Shown here: positions 8,586 through 17,669 of the stretch, piece by piece
How positions within the stretch are numbered: the first letter of the stretch is position 1
How the letters are laid out: every line of letters begins with the position of its first letter
Assembly: GCA_007694935.1 (NCBI GenBank)
Contig: REES01000087.1
Coordinates: forward strand, 62,001 to 126,000
DNA from: Rhodospirillales bacterium
GTDB taxonomy: Bacteria; Pseudomonadota; Alphaproteobacteria; Rhodospirillales; Defluviicoccaceae
Reading direction: 5' to 3'
Length of the DNA stretch: 64,000 nt
Program-made: the position numbers and the translations under genes
The notes under the pieces: model-generated
What the model was told of the DNA's origin: nothing
Seen by the model: only the letters and a program-made list of their open reading frames with translations
Database searches by the model: none

Positions 8586-9976
8586 TCGGCGGCACTCCCC
8601 GAGGGCTGCCGGCTCTCGGCGCCGGAGAGGGGGCGTGCCGGACGGCCCACCGTGGCCGGCGGCTCATCCACCGGACCCTTCCGGATCAGCTGAACGATAT
8701 AGTAGATGCCGGCCGAGAATATGATCGCGTAGGCCACCATGAAGGCCGCCAGCGAGATCAGCACCTCCGTACCGCCGACCGCCGGCGACGCGCCCTCGGC
8801 GGTGCGCATCACCTCATAGACGATCCACGGCTGGCGGCCGACCTCGGTGGTGACCCAGCCGGCCAGGATGGCGATCAGACCGCTCGGCACGGCGGCGACG
8901 CACAGCTTGAGAAACCAAGGCCGGTCGTACAGCCGGCCGCGCAGCCGCAGCACCATCCCGGTCACCGCCACGAACACCATCAACAGGCCCATCGCCACCA
9001 TGATGCGGAACGACCAGAACACGATGGCCACCGGCGGCCGGTCCTCCGCCGCCCACTCTTTGAGGCCCGGTACCTCGCCGTCCAGGTCGTGGGTGAGGAT
9101 CAGGCTGCCGAGCTTGGGAATGCCGACTTCGAACCGGTTGCGCTCCGCCTCCCGGTCCGGCAGAGCAAACAGGATCAAGGGTGCGCCCCGCTGAGTCTCC
9201 CAATGGCCCTCCATCGCCGCCACCTTGGCCGGCTGATGCTCGAAGGTGTTGAGACCGTGAAGATCGCCGATCAGCACCTGCGCGGGCGCCAGCAGGAACA
9301 CCAGACCCATCCCCATGGACAGCATGGTGCGCGCATTGTCCTCGTGGCGCTTCTGCAGCAGATACAAAGCGGCCACGCCCATGATCACGAACGCCGCGGC
9401 GAGGAAGGTCGCCATCACCATGTGGCTGAAGCGGTAGGGGAACGAGGGGGTGAAGATAACCTCGACCCAGCTCGTCACATGGAAAATCCCGTCGATGATC
9501 TCATAGCCGGCCGGGGTCTGCATCCAGCTGTTTGCAGCCAGGATCCAGAAGGTGGAGAACAGTGTGCCGAGGGAGACCATCACAGCCGAAAAGAAATGCA
9601 CCCAGCGCGGCACCAGGTTTCGGCCGAACAGCAGGATGCCCAGAAACGTGGCCTCCAGGAAAAACGCCGTCAGAACTTCGTAGCCGATGAGCGGACCCAA
9701 GACATTGGCGGTCACATCCGAGAACCGACTCCAATTGGTCCCGAACTGATAGGCCATGACGATGCCGGAAACCACCCCCATGCCGAAGCATACCGCAAAG
9801 ATCTTGGTCCAGAATCTCGCTATTGCGAAATATTTCTCCCGACCGGTCTTGAGCCAAAGTCCTTCCAGCACGACGATGTATGCTGCGAGACCGATGGTGA
9901 GGGAGGGGAACAGGATATGGAATGCGACGACGAACCCGAACTGAATGCGGGAGAGGAGGACGGGATCCAGGTCCAT
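8582..9976 (-). CDS. cydA: Cytochrome bd-type quinol oxidase subunit I (CIO-like)
   Basis: This 464-residue subunit carries the haems and the quinol site. The haem ligand His lies in the first helix (FHILFPSLTIG), the quinol-binding KxAxxE motif appears as AKVAAMEGHW, and the GRQPW motif is intact near residue 390. The loop between these is short, as in the cyanide-insensitive oxidase (CIO) branch rather than the long-loop E. coli type. This oxidase supports respiration at low oxygen or in the presence of respiratory inhibitors. About 205 bases separate it from the divergent leader ORF, so regulatory sites probably lie there, although none was recognised. Confidence 0.95.
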   Translation of the reverse strand: MDLDPVLLSRIQFGFVVAFHILFPSLTIGLAAYIVVLEGLWLKTGREKYFAIARFWTKIFAVCFGMGVVSGIVMAYQFGTNWSRFSDVTANVLGPLIGYEVLTAFFLEATFLGILLFGRNLVPRWVHFFSAVMVSLGTLFSTFWILAANSWMQTPAGYEIIDGIFHVTSWVEVIFTPSFPYRFSHMVMATFLAAAFVIMGVAALYLLQKRHEDNARTMLSMGMGLVFLLAPAQVLIGDLHGLNTFEHQPAKVAAMEGHWETQRGAPLILFALPDREAERNRFEVGIPKLGSLILTHDLDGEVPGLKEWAAEDRPPVAIVFWSFRIMVAMGLLMVFVAVTGMVLRLRGRLYDRPWFLKLCVAAVPSGLIAILAGWVTTEVGRQPWIVYEVMRTAEGASPAVGGTEVLISLAAFMVAYAIIFSAGIYYIVQLIRKGPVDEPPATVGRPARPLSGAESRQPSGSAAE

Positions 9977-10181
9977 GACGGCCCTTTCACATCAGCGGAT
10001 CACGAAAGGCTCAGTTTCTCGTACCTACGCTGTGAATTACGCCCCGGACCGACGGCCGGATCAGCCCGACGGCGGGATCGGCCTGACCGCCTTTTTGGGC
10101 GACACGGTACCGGACCGTTTCATTCACATCAGCTAATATAGGTTCCCACGGTTGACAACCGCTCTCAGGTTGGAGGTAACC

Positions 10182-10229
10182 ATGGCGATCGCCAACGACC
10201 ACCCGAATCGAACGGAGGATCAGACATGA
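10182..10229 (+). CDS. 15-codon leader ORF coupled to the RidA-family gene
   Basis: A strong Shine-Dalgarno (TTGGAGGTAAC) precedes ATG at 10182. The frame encodes MAIANDHPNRTEDQT and ends in TGA overlapping the downstream ATG (ATGA at 10226-10229). The downstream gene's own GGAGG lies inside this ORF. Such a layout suggests translational coupling or a short regulatory peptide. The composition has no run of one amino acid, so classical attenuation is not indicated. The ORF may be incidental. Confidence 0.4.
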   Translation: MAIANDHPNRTEDQT

Positions 10230-10729
10230 CCAAGGGGACCTCAGGGAAGGGGCCCATCGACGCGCGGCTGACGGAACTCGGCATCGTGCTGCCGCAGCCG
10301 GCGGCCCCCGCCGGCGCCTATGTCCCGTTCGTTCGGGTCGGGGATTTGCTGTTCGTTTCGGGCCAACTCCCGTTGTTGAATGGGGAAATGCACTTCGCCG
10401 GTCGCCTCGGCGCCGAGCTTGCCGTCGAGCATGGTTATGCGGCGGCCAGGCTGTGCGCACTCAACCTGTTGGCCCAGGTGCGGGCCGCCTGCGACGGCGA
10501 TCTGGAGCGGGTCAGCCGGGTGGTGAAGCTGACCGGCTTCGTCCGCGCCGACGCCGCGTTCACCGATCACCCGAAGGTGCTCAACGGCGCCTCGGATCTG
10601 ATGATGGAGGTGTTCGGCGAGGTCGGCCGGCACACCCGGGCGGCGGTGGGGGCCGCGTCGCTGCCGCTGAATGCCTCGGTGGAGGTCGACGGCGTGTTCG
10701 AACTCGAATACCCGCCGGTATCGAGGTGA
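10226..10729 (+). CDS. RidA (YjgF/YER057c/UK114) family protein
   Basis: This 167-residue protein belongs to the Rid family, whose archetype RidA hydrolyses reactive enamine/imine intermediates. It resembles the longer subgroup with a GDLLFVSGQLPLLNGE segment, a central ARLCALNLLAQVRAACDGDLERV helix and a C-terminal RAAVGAASLPLNASVEVDGVFEL strand. In RidA the catalytic arginine sits near the C-terminal HTRAAVG-like region, and an Arg is present there (TRAAVG). The start has a GGAGG Shine-Dalgarno and overlaps the upstream leader ORF. gyrA follows after 133 bases. Confidence 0.85.
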   Translation: MTKGTSGKGPIDARLTELGIVLPQPAAPAGAYVPFVRVGDLLFVSGQLPLLNGEMHFAGRLGAELAVEHGYAAARLCALNLLAQVRAACDGDLERVSRVVKLTGFVRADAAFTDHPKVLNGASDLMMEVFGEVGRHTRAAVGAASLPLNASVEVDGVFELEYPPVSR

Positions 10730-10787
10730 TCTTCGAACCGCGGGCGCCCTTGTGCCAGTAGCGGATGGGCCTGCCGTTCCGCATTTG

Positions 10788-10817
10788 TTGTGCGGCGCGG
10801 CATCGGCGTGTTAGGGT
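10788..10817 (+). promoter_or_regulatory. Possible promoter for gyrA
   Basis: TTGTGC (10788-10793) and TAGGGT (10812-10817) are 18 bases apart in the intergenic space 46 bases before the gyrA TTG start. The match is partial, and the call rests on position and spacing. Confidence 0.28.
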
Positions 10818-10862
10818 ACGGAACGCGATCGCCTTGATTTTGCGCCTTTTCGGTAGAGGTCG

Positions 10863-13691
10863 TTGACCACACCACCAGCCCCGCCGACCACGCCTGCACC
10901 GCCCGGTCCGCCCAGCGTGGCGATCGAGGAGGAGATGCAGCGCTCCTACCTCGATTACGCCATGAGCGTGATCGTCAGCCGCGCGCTGCCGGACGTGCGC
11001 GACGGGCTCAAGCCGGTCCAGCGCCGCATCATCTTCGCGATGAACGAAAGCGGCTACACCCACGACCGGCCGTACCGCAAGTCGGCGCGCATCGTCGGCG
11101 ACGTCATGGGTAAGTATCATCCCCACGGCGATCAGGCGATCTACGACACCCTGGTGCGCATGGCCCAGGACTTCGTCATGCGCCTGCCGCTGATCGACGG
11201 CCAGGGCAACTTCGGCTCCATGGACGGCGATCGCCCGGCCGCCATGCGCTACACCGAGGCGCGGCTGGCCCGGGTCGCCCACACCTTGATCGAGGACATC
11301 GACAAGGACACCGTCGAGTTCCAGCCCAATTACGACGACTCCGCCCGGGAGCCGACGGTGCTTCCGGCCCGTTTCCCCAATCTGCTGGTCAACGGTGCCG
11401 GCGGTATCGCCGTCGGCATGGCCACCAACATACCGCCGCACAACCTCGGCGAAGTGATCGACGCCTGCTGTGCCCTGATCGATCGCCCCGACCTCACCAT
11501 CGCCGAACTGATCGAGAACTACATCCCCGGGCCGGACTTCCCCACCGGCGGCTCGATCCTGGGCCGGCAGGGCATCCAACTCGCCTACCATACCGGGCGC
11601 GGCTCGGTGGTGATGCGGGGCCGCACCCGGTTCGAGGAGGTGCGCAAGGACCGCACCGCGGTCATCGTCGATGAGGTGCCGTACCAGGTCAACAAGGCCC
11701 GGATGATGGAGATCATCGCCGAAGCCGTTCGCGAAAAGCGGATCGAAGGCGTCTCCGACCTGCGTGACGAATCCGATCGGGACGGCGTCAGGGTGGTGGT
11801 CGAACTCAAGCGTGATGCCGAGCCCGAGGTGGTGCTGAACCAGCTCTATCGCTACACGCCGCTGCAAACCTCCTTCGGCATCAACATGCTGGCGCTCGAT
11901 GGCGGACGCCCGCGGACGATGAATCTGAAGGAGGTGGTGCAAGCCTTCCTGGATTTCCGCGAGCAGGTGATCCGCCGCCGCACCGTGTTCGAGCTGGCCA
12001 AGGCCAGGGAGCGGGCGCACGTGCTGGTGGGGCTCGCGGTGGCGGTTGCCAACATCGATGAGGTGGTGGCGCTGATCCGCCGCTCCCGCGATGCCGCGGA
12101 AGCCCGCGCCGGCTTGACCGCCCGGGCGTGGCCGGCCGCCGACATCGCCCCGCTGGTGGCTCTGGTGGAAGATGCGGACGCCGGTGTTCGGGACGGCGTC
12201 TACCATTTGAGCGACGGTCAGGCCCGGGCCATCCTCGATCTCCGCCTGCACCGCCTGACCGGCCTGGAGCGGGACAAGATCGGCGACGATCTGCGCGCTC
12301 TCGGCGAGCAGATCAGAGGCTTCCTCGAAATCCTGTCATCCCGTCAGCGCCTGCTGGAAGTCCTGCGGGAGGAGCTGGTCGCGATCCGCGAACGCTTCGC
12401 CACCCCCCGGCGCACCCGCCTGGAGGACGTCGCCTACGAAGCCGATGTGGAAGACCTGATCCAGCGCGAGGACATGGTGGTGACGGTCAGCAACACCGGC
12501 TACATCAAGCGGGTGCCGCTCAGCACCTACCGCGCACAGCGCCGCGGAGGCCGCGGCCGCGCCGGCATGGCGACCCGGGAAGAGGACTTCGTCAGCCAGG
12601 TGTTCGTGGTCAACACCCACACCCCGGTGCTGTTCTTCTCCTCCGCGGGGATGGTCTACAAGCTCAAGGTCTACAAGCTGCCGGCGGGCACCCCCCAGGC
12701 CCGCGGCAAGGCGTTGATCAATCTGCTGCCGCTCGCAGCGGGGGTGACCATCTCCACCCTGATGCCCCTGCCGGAGGACGAGGGCACCTGGGGTGATCTG
12801 TTCGTGGTGTTCGCCACCGCCTCCGGCAAGGTCCGGCGCAACGCCCTCAGCGATTTCACCAACGTGATGGCCGGCGGCAAGATCGCCATGAAGCTGGACG
12901 AAGGTGACCGGCTGGTGCGGGTCCGCCCGTTCAGCGAGGGCGATGACATCCTTCTGTTCAGCCGCAACGGTCAGTGCATCCGCTTCCCGGTCCCGGAAGT
13001 GCGGGTGTTCGCCGGGCGCACTTCCACCGGCGTACGGGGTATCCGCCTGGCGGGCGGTGACACCGTGATCAACATGTGCGGCCTCCGCCACGTGAATTTC
13101 GACGTGGCCGCCCGGGACGAGTACCTGCAGGCGGTCAACGCCCGCCGCCGCCTCGCCGGCAGCGATTACACCGACCGGACCGAAGACCAGGAACGGGACT
13201 CCGCGCTGGCGGCGCGGCTGGATGAGCCGGCGTTCCAGGTCATGGCGGCGGAGGAGGAATTCGTGTTGACCGTCACCGATGACGGCTTCGGCAAGCGTAC
13301 CTCATCGTACGAGTATCGCATCAGCGGCCGGGATGGCTCGGGCGTGGCTGCCATCGACCTGGAGCGGCCAGGCGGTCCCGCCGCCTCGGTGGTGGCGGCG
13401 TTTCCGGTTCTCGACAGCGACCAGATCGTGATGGTGACGAATGCCGGTCAGCTGATGCGCTGCCCGGTTGCCGGCATCAGTGTCATGAGCCGGCGCACCC
13501 GGGGCGTGCGCCTGTTTGCGACGGCGGAAGCGGAGCGGGTGGTTTCGGTCAGCCGTATCCGCGATGTGGAAGACAACGGCGGCGGTGATGCCGCCGAAGA
13601 CGCCGAGGTTGCGGCCGAGGCAGCCGAAGACCCGAACGCAGAAGCACAAGACGACAGCGGAAAGCCCGCGGGACCAGAAACGTCACGTTAA
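10863..13691 (+). CDS. gyrA: DNA gyrase subunit A
   Basis: This 942-residue subunit breaks and rejoins DNA. It has the N-terminal winged-helix/tower domain with catalytic Tyr at residue 130 ([11 protein letters not shown]. coli Y122) and the C-terminal beta-pinwheel with a complete GyrA box ([10 protein letters not shown]), which separates it from ParC. A Pro-rich N-terminal extension and an acidic Ala/Glu-rich tail flank the core. The start is TTG at 10863 with AGAGG upstream; no ATG fits. In the quinolone-resistance-determining region the residue equal to E. coli Ser83 is Gln91 ([11 protein letters not shown]), while Asp95 equals Asp87. coaD follows 43 bases downstream, a common alphaproteobacterial arrangement. 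Confidence 0.97.
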   Translation: MTTPPAPPTTPAPPGPPSVAIEEEMQRSYLDYAMSVIVSRALPDVRDGLKPVQRRIIFAMNESGYTHDRPYRKSARIVGDVMGKYHPHGDQAIYDTLVRMAQDFVMRLPLIDGQGNFGSMDGDRPAAMRYTEARLARVAHTLIEDIDKDTVEFQPNYDDSAREPTVLPARFPNLLVNGAGGIAVGMATNIPPHNLGEVIDACCALIDRPDLTIAELIENYIPGPDFPTGGSILGRQGIQLAYHTGRGSVVMRGRTRFEEVRKDRTAVIVDEVPYQVNKARMMEIIAEAVREKRIEGVSDLRDESDRDGVRVVVELKRDAEPEVVLNQLYRYTPLQTSFGINMLALDGGRPRTMNLKEVVQAFLDFREQVIRRRTVFELAKARERAHVLVGLAVAVANIDEVVALIRRSRDAAEARAGLTARAWPAADIAPLVALVEDADAGVRDGVYHLSDGQARAILDLRLHRLTGLERDKIGDDLRALGEQIRGFLEILSSRQRLLEVLREELVAIRERFATPRRTRLEDVAYEADVEDLIQREDMVVTVSNTGYIKRVPLSTYRAQRRGGRGRAGMATREEDFVSQVFVVNTHTPVLFFSSAGMVYKLKVYKLPAGTPQARGKALINLLPLAAGVTISTLMPLPEDEGTWGDLFVVFATASGKVRRNALSDFTNVMAGGKIAMKLDEGDRLVRVRPFSEGDDILLFSRNGQCIRFPVPEVRVFAGRTSTGVRGIRLAGGDTVINMCGLRHVNFDVAARDEYLQAVNARRRLAGSDYTDRTEDQERDSALAARLDEPAFQVMAAEEEFVLTVTDDGFGKRTSSYEYRISGRDGSGVAAIDLERPGGPAASVVAAFPVLDSDQIVMVTNAGQLMRCPVAGISVMSRRTRGVRLFATAEAERVVSVSRIRDVEDNGGGDAAEDAEVAAEAAEDPNAEAQDDSGKPAGPETSR

Positions 13692-13734
13692 TCAAATCTC
13701 ATCACGCCCATCTTGGGGAGGAGATCAAGAAACC

Positions 13735-14268
13735 ATGCGCGAACCACGTGTCGGCGTCTATCCGGGGACGTTCGATCCGCTGACCAATGGTCACCTGGAT
13801 ATCATCGAACGCGCCACCCACGTTGTCGATCGGCTGATCATCGGTGTTGCTGCCAACCCTGGCAAGGACCCGCTGTTCCCGCTGGACGAACGGGTCGAGA
13901 TGCTCAAGGAGCAGATCGCCCTGATGTCCCGCGGCAACGGCCGGTATGTCGAGGTCCGCGCCTTCGACAACCTGTTGATGAACTTCGTGACCGGGTGCGG
14001 CGCCACCATCATCCTGCGCGGGCTCAGGGCGGTCTCGGACTTCGAGTACGAGTTTCAGATGGCGGCCATGAACGCCCGGCTGAACGACGATATCGAGACG
14101 GTGTTCCTGATGGCCTCGGAGCGCCAGCAGTTCATCGCATCGCGCTTCGTCAAGGAGATCGCCCGGCTGGGCGGCGATATCAGCAGCTTCGTGCCGCGAC
14201 AGGTGCACGACCGCACCCTGCAGCGCCTGGGCCTGAGGGTGCCGAAGCTCGCAACAGTCGGCACCTGA
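13735..14268 (+). CDS. coaD: Phosphopantetheine adenylyltransferase
   Basis: This 177-residue enzyme transfers AMP from ATP to 4'-phosphopantetheine in coenzyme A synthesis. The nucleotidyltransferase signature YPGTFDPLTNGHLDII with its TxxH-type motif is at residues 9-24, and the ASERQQFIASRFVKEIARLGG segment is at the end of the fold. The ATG at 13735 gives the usual family length; longer starts run back into gyrA. The Shine-Dalgarno GGGGAGGAG is visible. The gene is probably transcribed with gyrA and converges on ppx with a 31-base gap. Confidence 0.97.
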   Translation: MREPRVGVYPGTFDPLTNGHLDIIERATHVVDRLIIGVAANPGKDPLFPLDERVEMLKEQIALMSRGNGRYVEVRAFDNLLMNFVTGCGATIILRGLRAVSDFEYEFQMAAMNARLNDDIETVFLMASERQQFIASRFVKEIARLGGDISSFVPRQVHDRTLQRLGLRVPKLATVGT

Positions 14269-14299
14269 CTCCCGAGGGCGGCTGCGCGGCGCCGGCCAC

Positions 14300-15814
14300 T
14301 CAACCGATCCGCGGCTTGAGGCCCACCGCGGCGGCCAGCTGCTTGAAGCGACGGTCCACCGCGTCGCTTAAGAACACGGCGGCATCGTCGGGCAGGCACA
14401 GCACCAGGCGGTCCTTCTCGACCTTCAGCCGGGTCTGCGGCAGGAGCCCGGGTGCCCCGCCGGTCAGGGTATGAGCCAAGCGCAGCGCGAGCCCGACAAT
14501 TACCGCACGACTGACCGCTGCGGCGTCCAGCAGCCGCGCGGTCGGGGCGGTCATCGGGTGTTCCGGGGCGCCGCCGTAGCGGGCGAACACGGCCAAGGCC
14601 AGCGCGGCCCGTTCGGGGTGACTCAAGCCGGGATACGGCACCCGCAGGACCCGATGGAAGGCGTGCTCGGCCCGATAGTCCGGGTGCTCGCTCCACCCGA
14701 TGTCGCTGAGCAGGCACGCCGCCAGCCGCAGGCGGCGCTGGTCGGCGGTCTCGGCCGGGAACAGTGGTGCCATCCAGTCCAGCATCTCCTGGCCGCGCTG
14801 GGCGAAACGCCCGCTGCGCTCGGCTTGGCCCTCGCAGGCGCTGATCAGGGGATCCTGCCGCCGCAACCCCTCCGGCAGCAGCTCCAGCATCTGGCCCTCG
14901 CGCATCCCGAACCCCGAGAAAGCCACCCGGGCCGGACGCGCCCGCTCCAGGATGCCGGCCATCGCCGCGGCGGCAAACGGCAGCGTATCGATCCGGCGGT
15001 GGGTCAGTGACGACAGGGTCTGCAGGGTGTTGAGACTGAGCCCGGCAATCAGGTCGGCCAGACGCAAGGCATCGAAGAAGTCGATGGTGTAGTTGTCGAG
15101 GACGTGCAGGGGGTGGTGGGTCTGCTCGATGAAAATGCGGGCAAGCGCTCGCCACGAGCCACCGACCGCATAGAAGGTTCGGCCGGCGGTTGCTTCCAGC
15201 CAGGGCACGCCGGCCAGCGCCTCGTCCACCCGGCGTCGCGCTGCCGTGCGGTCACCACCGGAATCCTCGGCGAGGCGGAGATGCCCGACCGGCAGGGTCG
15301 CGAAGGCACCGATGGTCCCGGTCTCCAGGCTCACCAAGTCGAGGCTGCCGCCGCCGAGGTCGCCGAGCGCACCGTCGGCCCCCGGGACCCCGTTGAGGAG
15401 GCCCACCGCCGCCAGTCGCGCTTCCTCGGCACCGCTCAAGACGTGCACCGGACGGCCGGTGACGCGCTCGGCTTCAGCCACGAAGGCGCGCCCGTCGGCG
15501 GCATCCCGCACAGCCGCCGTGGCCAGGATCTCGAGGTGTCCCACCGCCATGGCCTCGGCCAGCCGGCCGAAGCGGGCGAGACTGCGCAGGGCCTCGGTGA
15601 TGCCGCGGGGGCTGAGGCGTCCGCTCTTGCCGATACTTCGGCCGAGACCGCACTGTGCCTTCTCGTTGAAGATCGGCATGGGCAGCCGGTTCGGCGTCTC
15701 GTACACCACCAGCCGGACGGTGTTGGACCCGATGTCGACGACCCCAACCCGCCTGGCAGCCGCGGCAGCGGGGCTCGGGCCGGTGCGGATGCGTTCGTGA
15801 TCGCCGACGGCCAT
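14300..15814 (-). CDS. ppx: Exopolyphosphatase / guanosine pentaphosphate phosphohydrolase family
   Basis: This 504-residue enzyme is predicted to remove terminal phosphates from polyphosphate, and possibly to hydrolyse pppGpp. It has the actin-like fold of the Ppx/GppA family: VGVVDIGSNTVRLVVYE phosphate-1 loop, a mid-protein GDLGGGSLDLVSLE phosphate-2 loop, and a C-terminal HD-like helical region with the ISDIGWSEHPDYRAEHAF-type histidines. The ATG at 15814 was chosen, leaving a short lead before the conserved fold. It diverges from ppk2, with 220 bases between the starts, so a shared regulatory region for synthesis and breakdown of polyphosphate is likely. Confidence 0.92.
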   Translation of the reverse strand: MAVGDHERIRTGPSPAAAAARRVGVVDIGSNTVRLVVYETPNRLPMPIFNEKAQCGLGRSIGKSGRLSPRGITEALRSLARFGRLAEAMAVGHLEILATAAVRDAADGRAFVAEAERVTGRPVHVLSGAEEARLAAVGLLNGVPGADGALGDLGGGSLDLVSLETGTIGAFATLPVGHLRLAEDSGGDRTAARRRVDEALAGVPWLEATAGRTFYAVGGSWRALARIFIEQTHHPLHVLDNYTIDFFDALRLADLIAGLSLNTLQTLSSLTHRRIDTLPFAAAAMAGILERARPARVAFSGFGMREGQMLELLPEGLRRQDPLISACEGQAERSGRFAQRGQEMLDWMAPLFPAETADQRRLRLAACLLSDIGWSEHPDYRAEHAFHRVLRVPYPGLSHPERAALALAVFARYGGAPEHPMTAPTARLLDAAAVSRAVIVGLALRLAHTLTGGAPGLLPQTRLKVEKDRLVLCLPDDAAVFLSDAVDRRFKQLAAAVGLKPRIG

Positions 15815-16034
15815 TTGATTAAACCCCGCAGTCCGCGGCTTGCACCGGCTCATGGCCGTTCGCAGGCCGCGCCACATCCCCCGTGGCGGTGGCTGCCTCT
15901 TCGGCCGGGGTTATTGCCGTCATGGCGCCGGAGGTCAAGGCTCAGGTGGACTGCCGGGATCGGGCCAAACCCGGGGTGCAACCCACGCCCGCTTGCATTA
16001 CATTCAGTCAAAATCGCAGGGAGCTGGGAAAGCC

Positions 16035-17669
16035 ATGTTTCGAACCGCCGAATTGGGCCGAACCGTGTCGCGAGCGGATTACCACGAGCAGGTGCCGATC
16101 CTGCGGGCCGAGCTCCTGGAACTCCAGCAGCAACTGAGGGCAGACGCCCCTTTCCCCGTGATCGTGGTGTTCGGGGGCGTTGATGGTGCCGGCAAGAGCG
16201 AGACCATCAATCTTCTCCACGAGTGGATGGACCCGCGCTGGCTGACGACCCGGGCCTATGGCGAGCCGTCCGACGAGATGCGGGACCGGCCGGAGTACTG
16301 GCGGTTCTGGCGGGACCTGCCGCCGAAGGGGCGGATCGGTTTGTTCCTGAGTTGCTGGTATTCGCGGCCGACGCTGGATCGGGTCTATGAGCGGTCATCT
16401 GAGGCGGAACTGGATGAGGCGTTGGACCGGGTTTTCGCGTTCGAGAAGGAACTCGCCGACGATGGTGCTTTGATCATCAAGTTCTGGATGCATCTCGGCA
16501 AGAAGGCGCAGAAGGAGCGGCTCGAAGCGTTGCAGAAGGATCCGCTGACCCGCTGGCGGGTAACCAAGACCGATTGGGACCACTGGCACATGTATGACCG
16601 GTTCATCGCGGCGGCGGAGCGGCTGATCACCCGCACCAGCACCGGGCATGCGCCGTGGCATATCGTCGAAGGGTTCGACAAGCGCTATCGCGGCCTGACC
16701 GTCGGGATCACCCTGCGGAACGCCATCGTGCGCCATCTCGAAGAGATGCGGCTCAGGCGCGACCTGATCGCTGCGCGCGACGGCCGCCTTCACGACCTTA
16801 GTGCCGATGACCGGGAAACCGTGGAGCCGAGTCCAGCCGATCCCGTGCCCGGGGAAACCCGGATCGGCGGCACCGTGCTGCGGATGCCGCGCATCACCAT
16901 TCTCAGTCAATTGGACAGCTCCCAGGCCGTCGACAGGAAGGACTACAAGCTCGCGCTGGAGAAATGCCAGGGGAAGGTGAACCGTCGCTGTCGCCGCGCC
17001 AAGGAATTGGGCGTGTCGACCATCCTGGTGTTCGAAGGCTGGGATGCCGCCGGCAAGGGCGGCGCCGTCCGCCGGGTTACCGCGGCCCTGGATGCGCGGG
17101 ATTTCCAGATCATCCCGGTGGCCTCACCGACCGATGAGGAACAGGCGCACCACTACCTGTGGCGGTTCTGGCGGCACCTGTCCCGCGCTGGCCGGGTGAC
17201 CATTTTCGATCGAAGCTGGTATGGCCGGGTGCTGGTGGAGCGGGTGGAAGGCTTCGCCAGCGAACAGGAATGGCGACGGGCCTATGCCGAGATCAACGAT
17301 TTCGAGGATCAGTTGGTGCGCCACGGCATTGTGCTATGCAAATTCTGGCTGCACATCACCAAGGATGAGCAGCTCAAGCGGTTCAAGACGCGGGAGAAGG
17401 TGGCCTACAAGCGCTGGAAGCTCACCGAGGAGGACTGGCGCAACCGCGAGAAGTGGGACGACTACGAGGCCGCGGTGAACGACATGGTGGAACGGACCAG
17501 CACCTCGATCGCACCCTGGACGCTGGTCGAGGCCAACGACAAGCGGTTCGCCCGTATCAAGGTCCTGAAAACCATCCGCGATGCCGTCGAGGCGGGGATC
17601 GCCCGGACCGGTCATCCCTACGTTCCCGAAGGCAAGGCATCCAAACACACCTTGGAGAGCACGGCATGA
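16035..17669 (+). CDS. ppk2: Two-domain polyphosphate kinase 2 (polyphosphate:AMP phosphotransferase type)
   Basis: This 544-residue protein holds two tandem PPK2 kinase domains. Domain 1 has the Walker A GGVDGAGKSE (residues 47-56) and a lid region DWDHWHMYDRF. Domain 2 has EGWDAAGKGG (about 335-344), the Walker B-like FDRSWYGRVLVERVEG and a WRNREKWDDYE lid. Two-domain class II PPK2 enzymes typically phosphorylate AMP to ADP from polyphosphate, with the second domain catalytic. The ATG at 16035 gives a normal N-terminus. The stop overlaps the ppk1 ATG by four bases, so the two polyphosphate kinases are translationally coupled. Confidence 0.93.
   Translation: MFRTAELGRTVSRADYHEQVPILRAELLELQQQLRADAPFPVIVVFGGVDGAGKSETINLLHEWMDPRWLTTRAYGEPSDEMRDRPEYWRFWRDLPPKGRIGLFLSCWYSRPTLDRVYERSSEAELDEALDRVFAFEKELADDGALIIKFWMHLGKKAQKERLEALQKDPLTRWRVTKTDWDHWHMYDRFIAAAERLITRTSTGHAPWHIVEGFDKRYRGLTVGITLRNAIVRHLEEMRLRRDLIAARDGRLHDLSADDRETVEPSPADPVPGETRIGGTVLRMPRITILSQLDSSQAVDRKDYKLALEKCQGKVNRRCRRAKELGVSTILVFEGWDAAGKGGAVRRVTAALDARDFQIIPVASPTDEEQAHHYLWRFWRHLSRAGRVTIFDRSWYGRVLVERVEGFASEQEWRRAYAEINDFEDQLVRHGIVLCKFWLHITKDEQLKRFKTREKVAYKRWKLTEEDWRNREKWDDYEAAVNDMVERTSTSIAPWTLVEANDKRFARIKVLKTIRDAVEAGIARTGHPYVPEGKASKHTLESTA

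Noticed and set aside
10152-10157. TTGACA before the RidA-family leader ORF as a -35 box
   Set aside because: No matching -10 lies 16-18 bases downstream; that stretch is the ribosome-binding site. The nearby TAATAT at 10134 also lacks a partner -35.
15992-16010. Pho-box-like half-sites (CTTGCAT and CAGTCAA) upstream of ppk2
   Set aside because: The two half-sites are 13 bases apart, start to start, not the 11 expected for PhoB, and each matches only 5 of 7 positions. PhoB control of ppk2 is plausible biologically but is not supported by this text.
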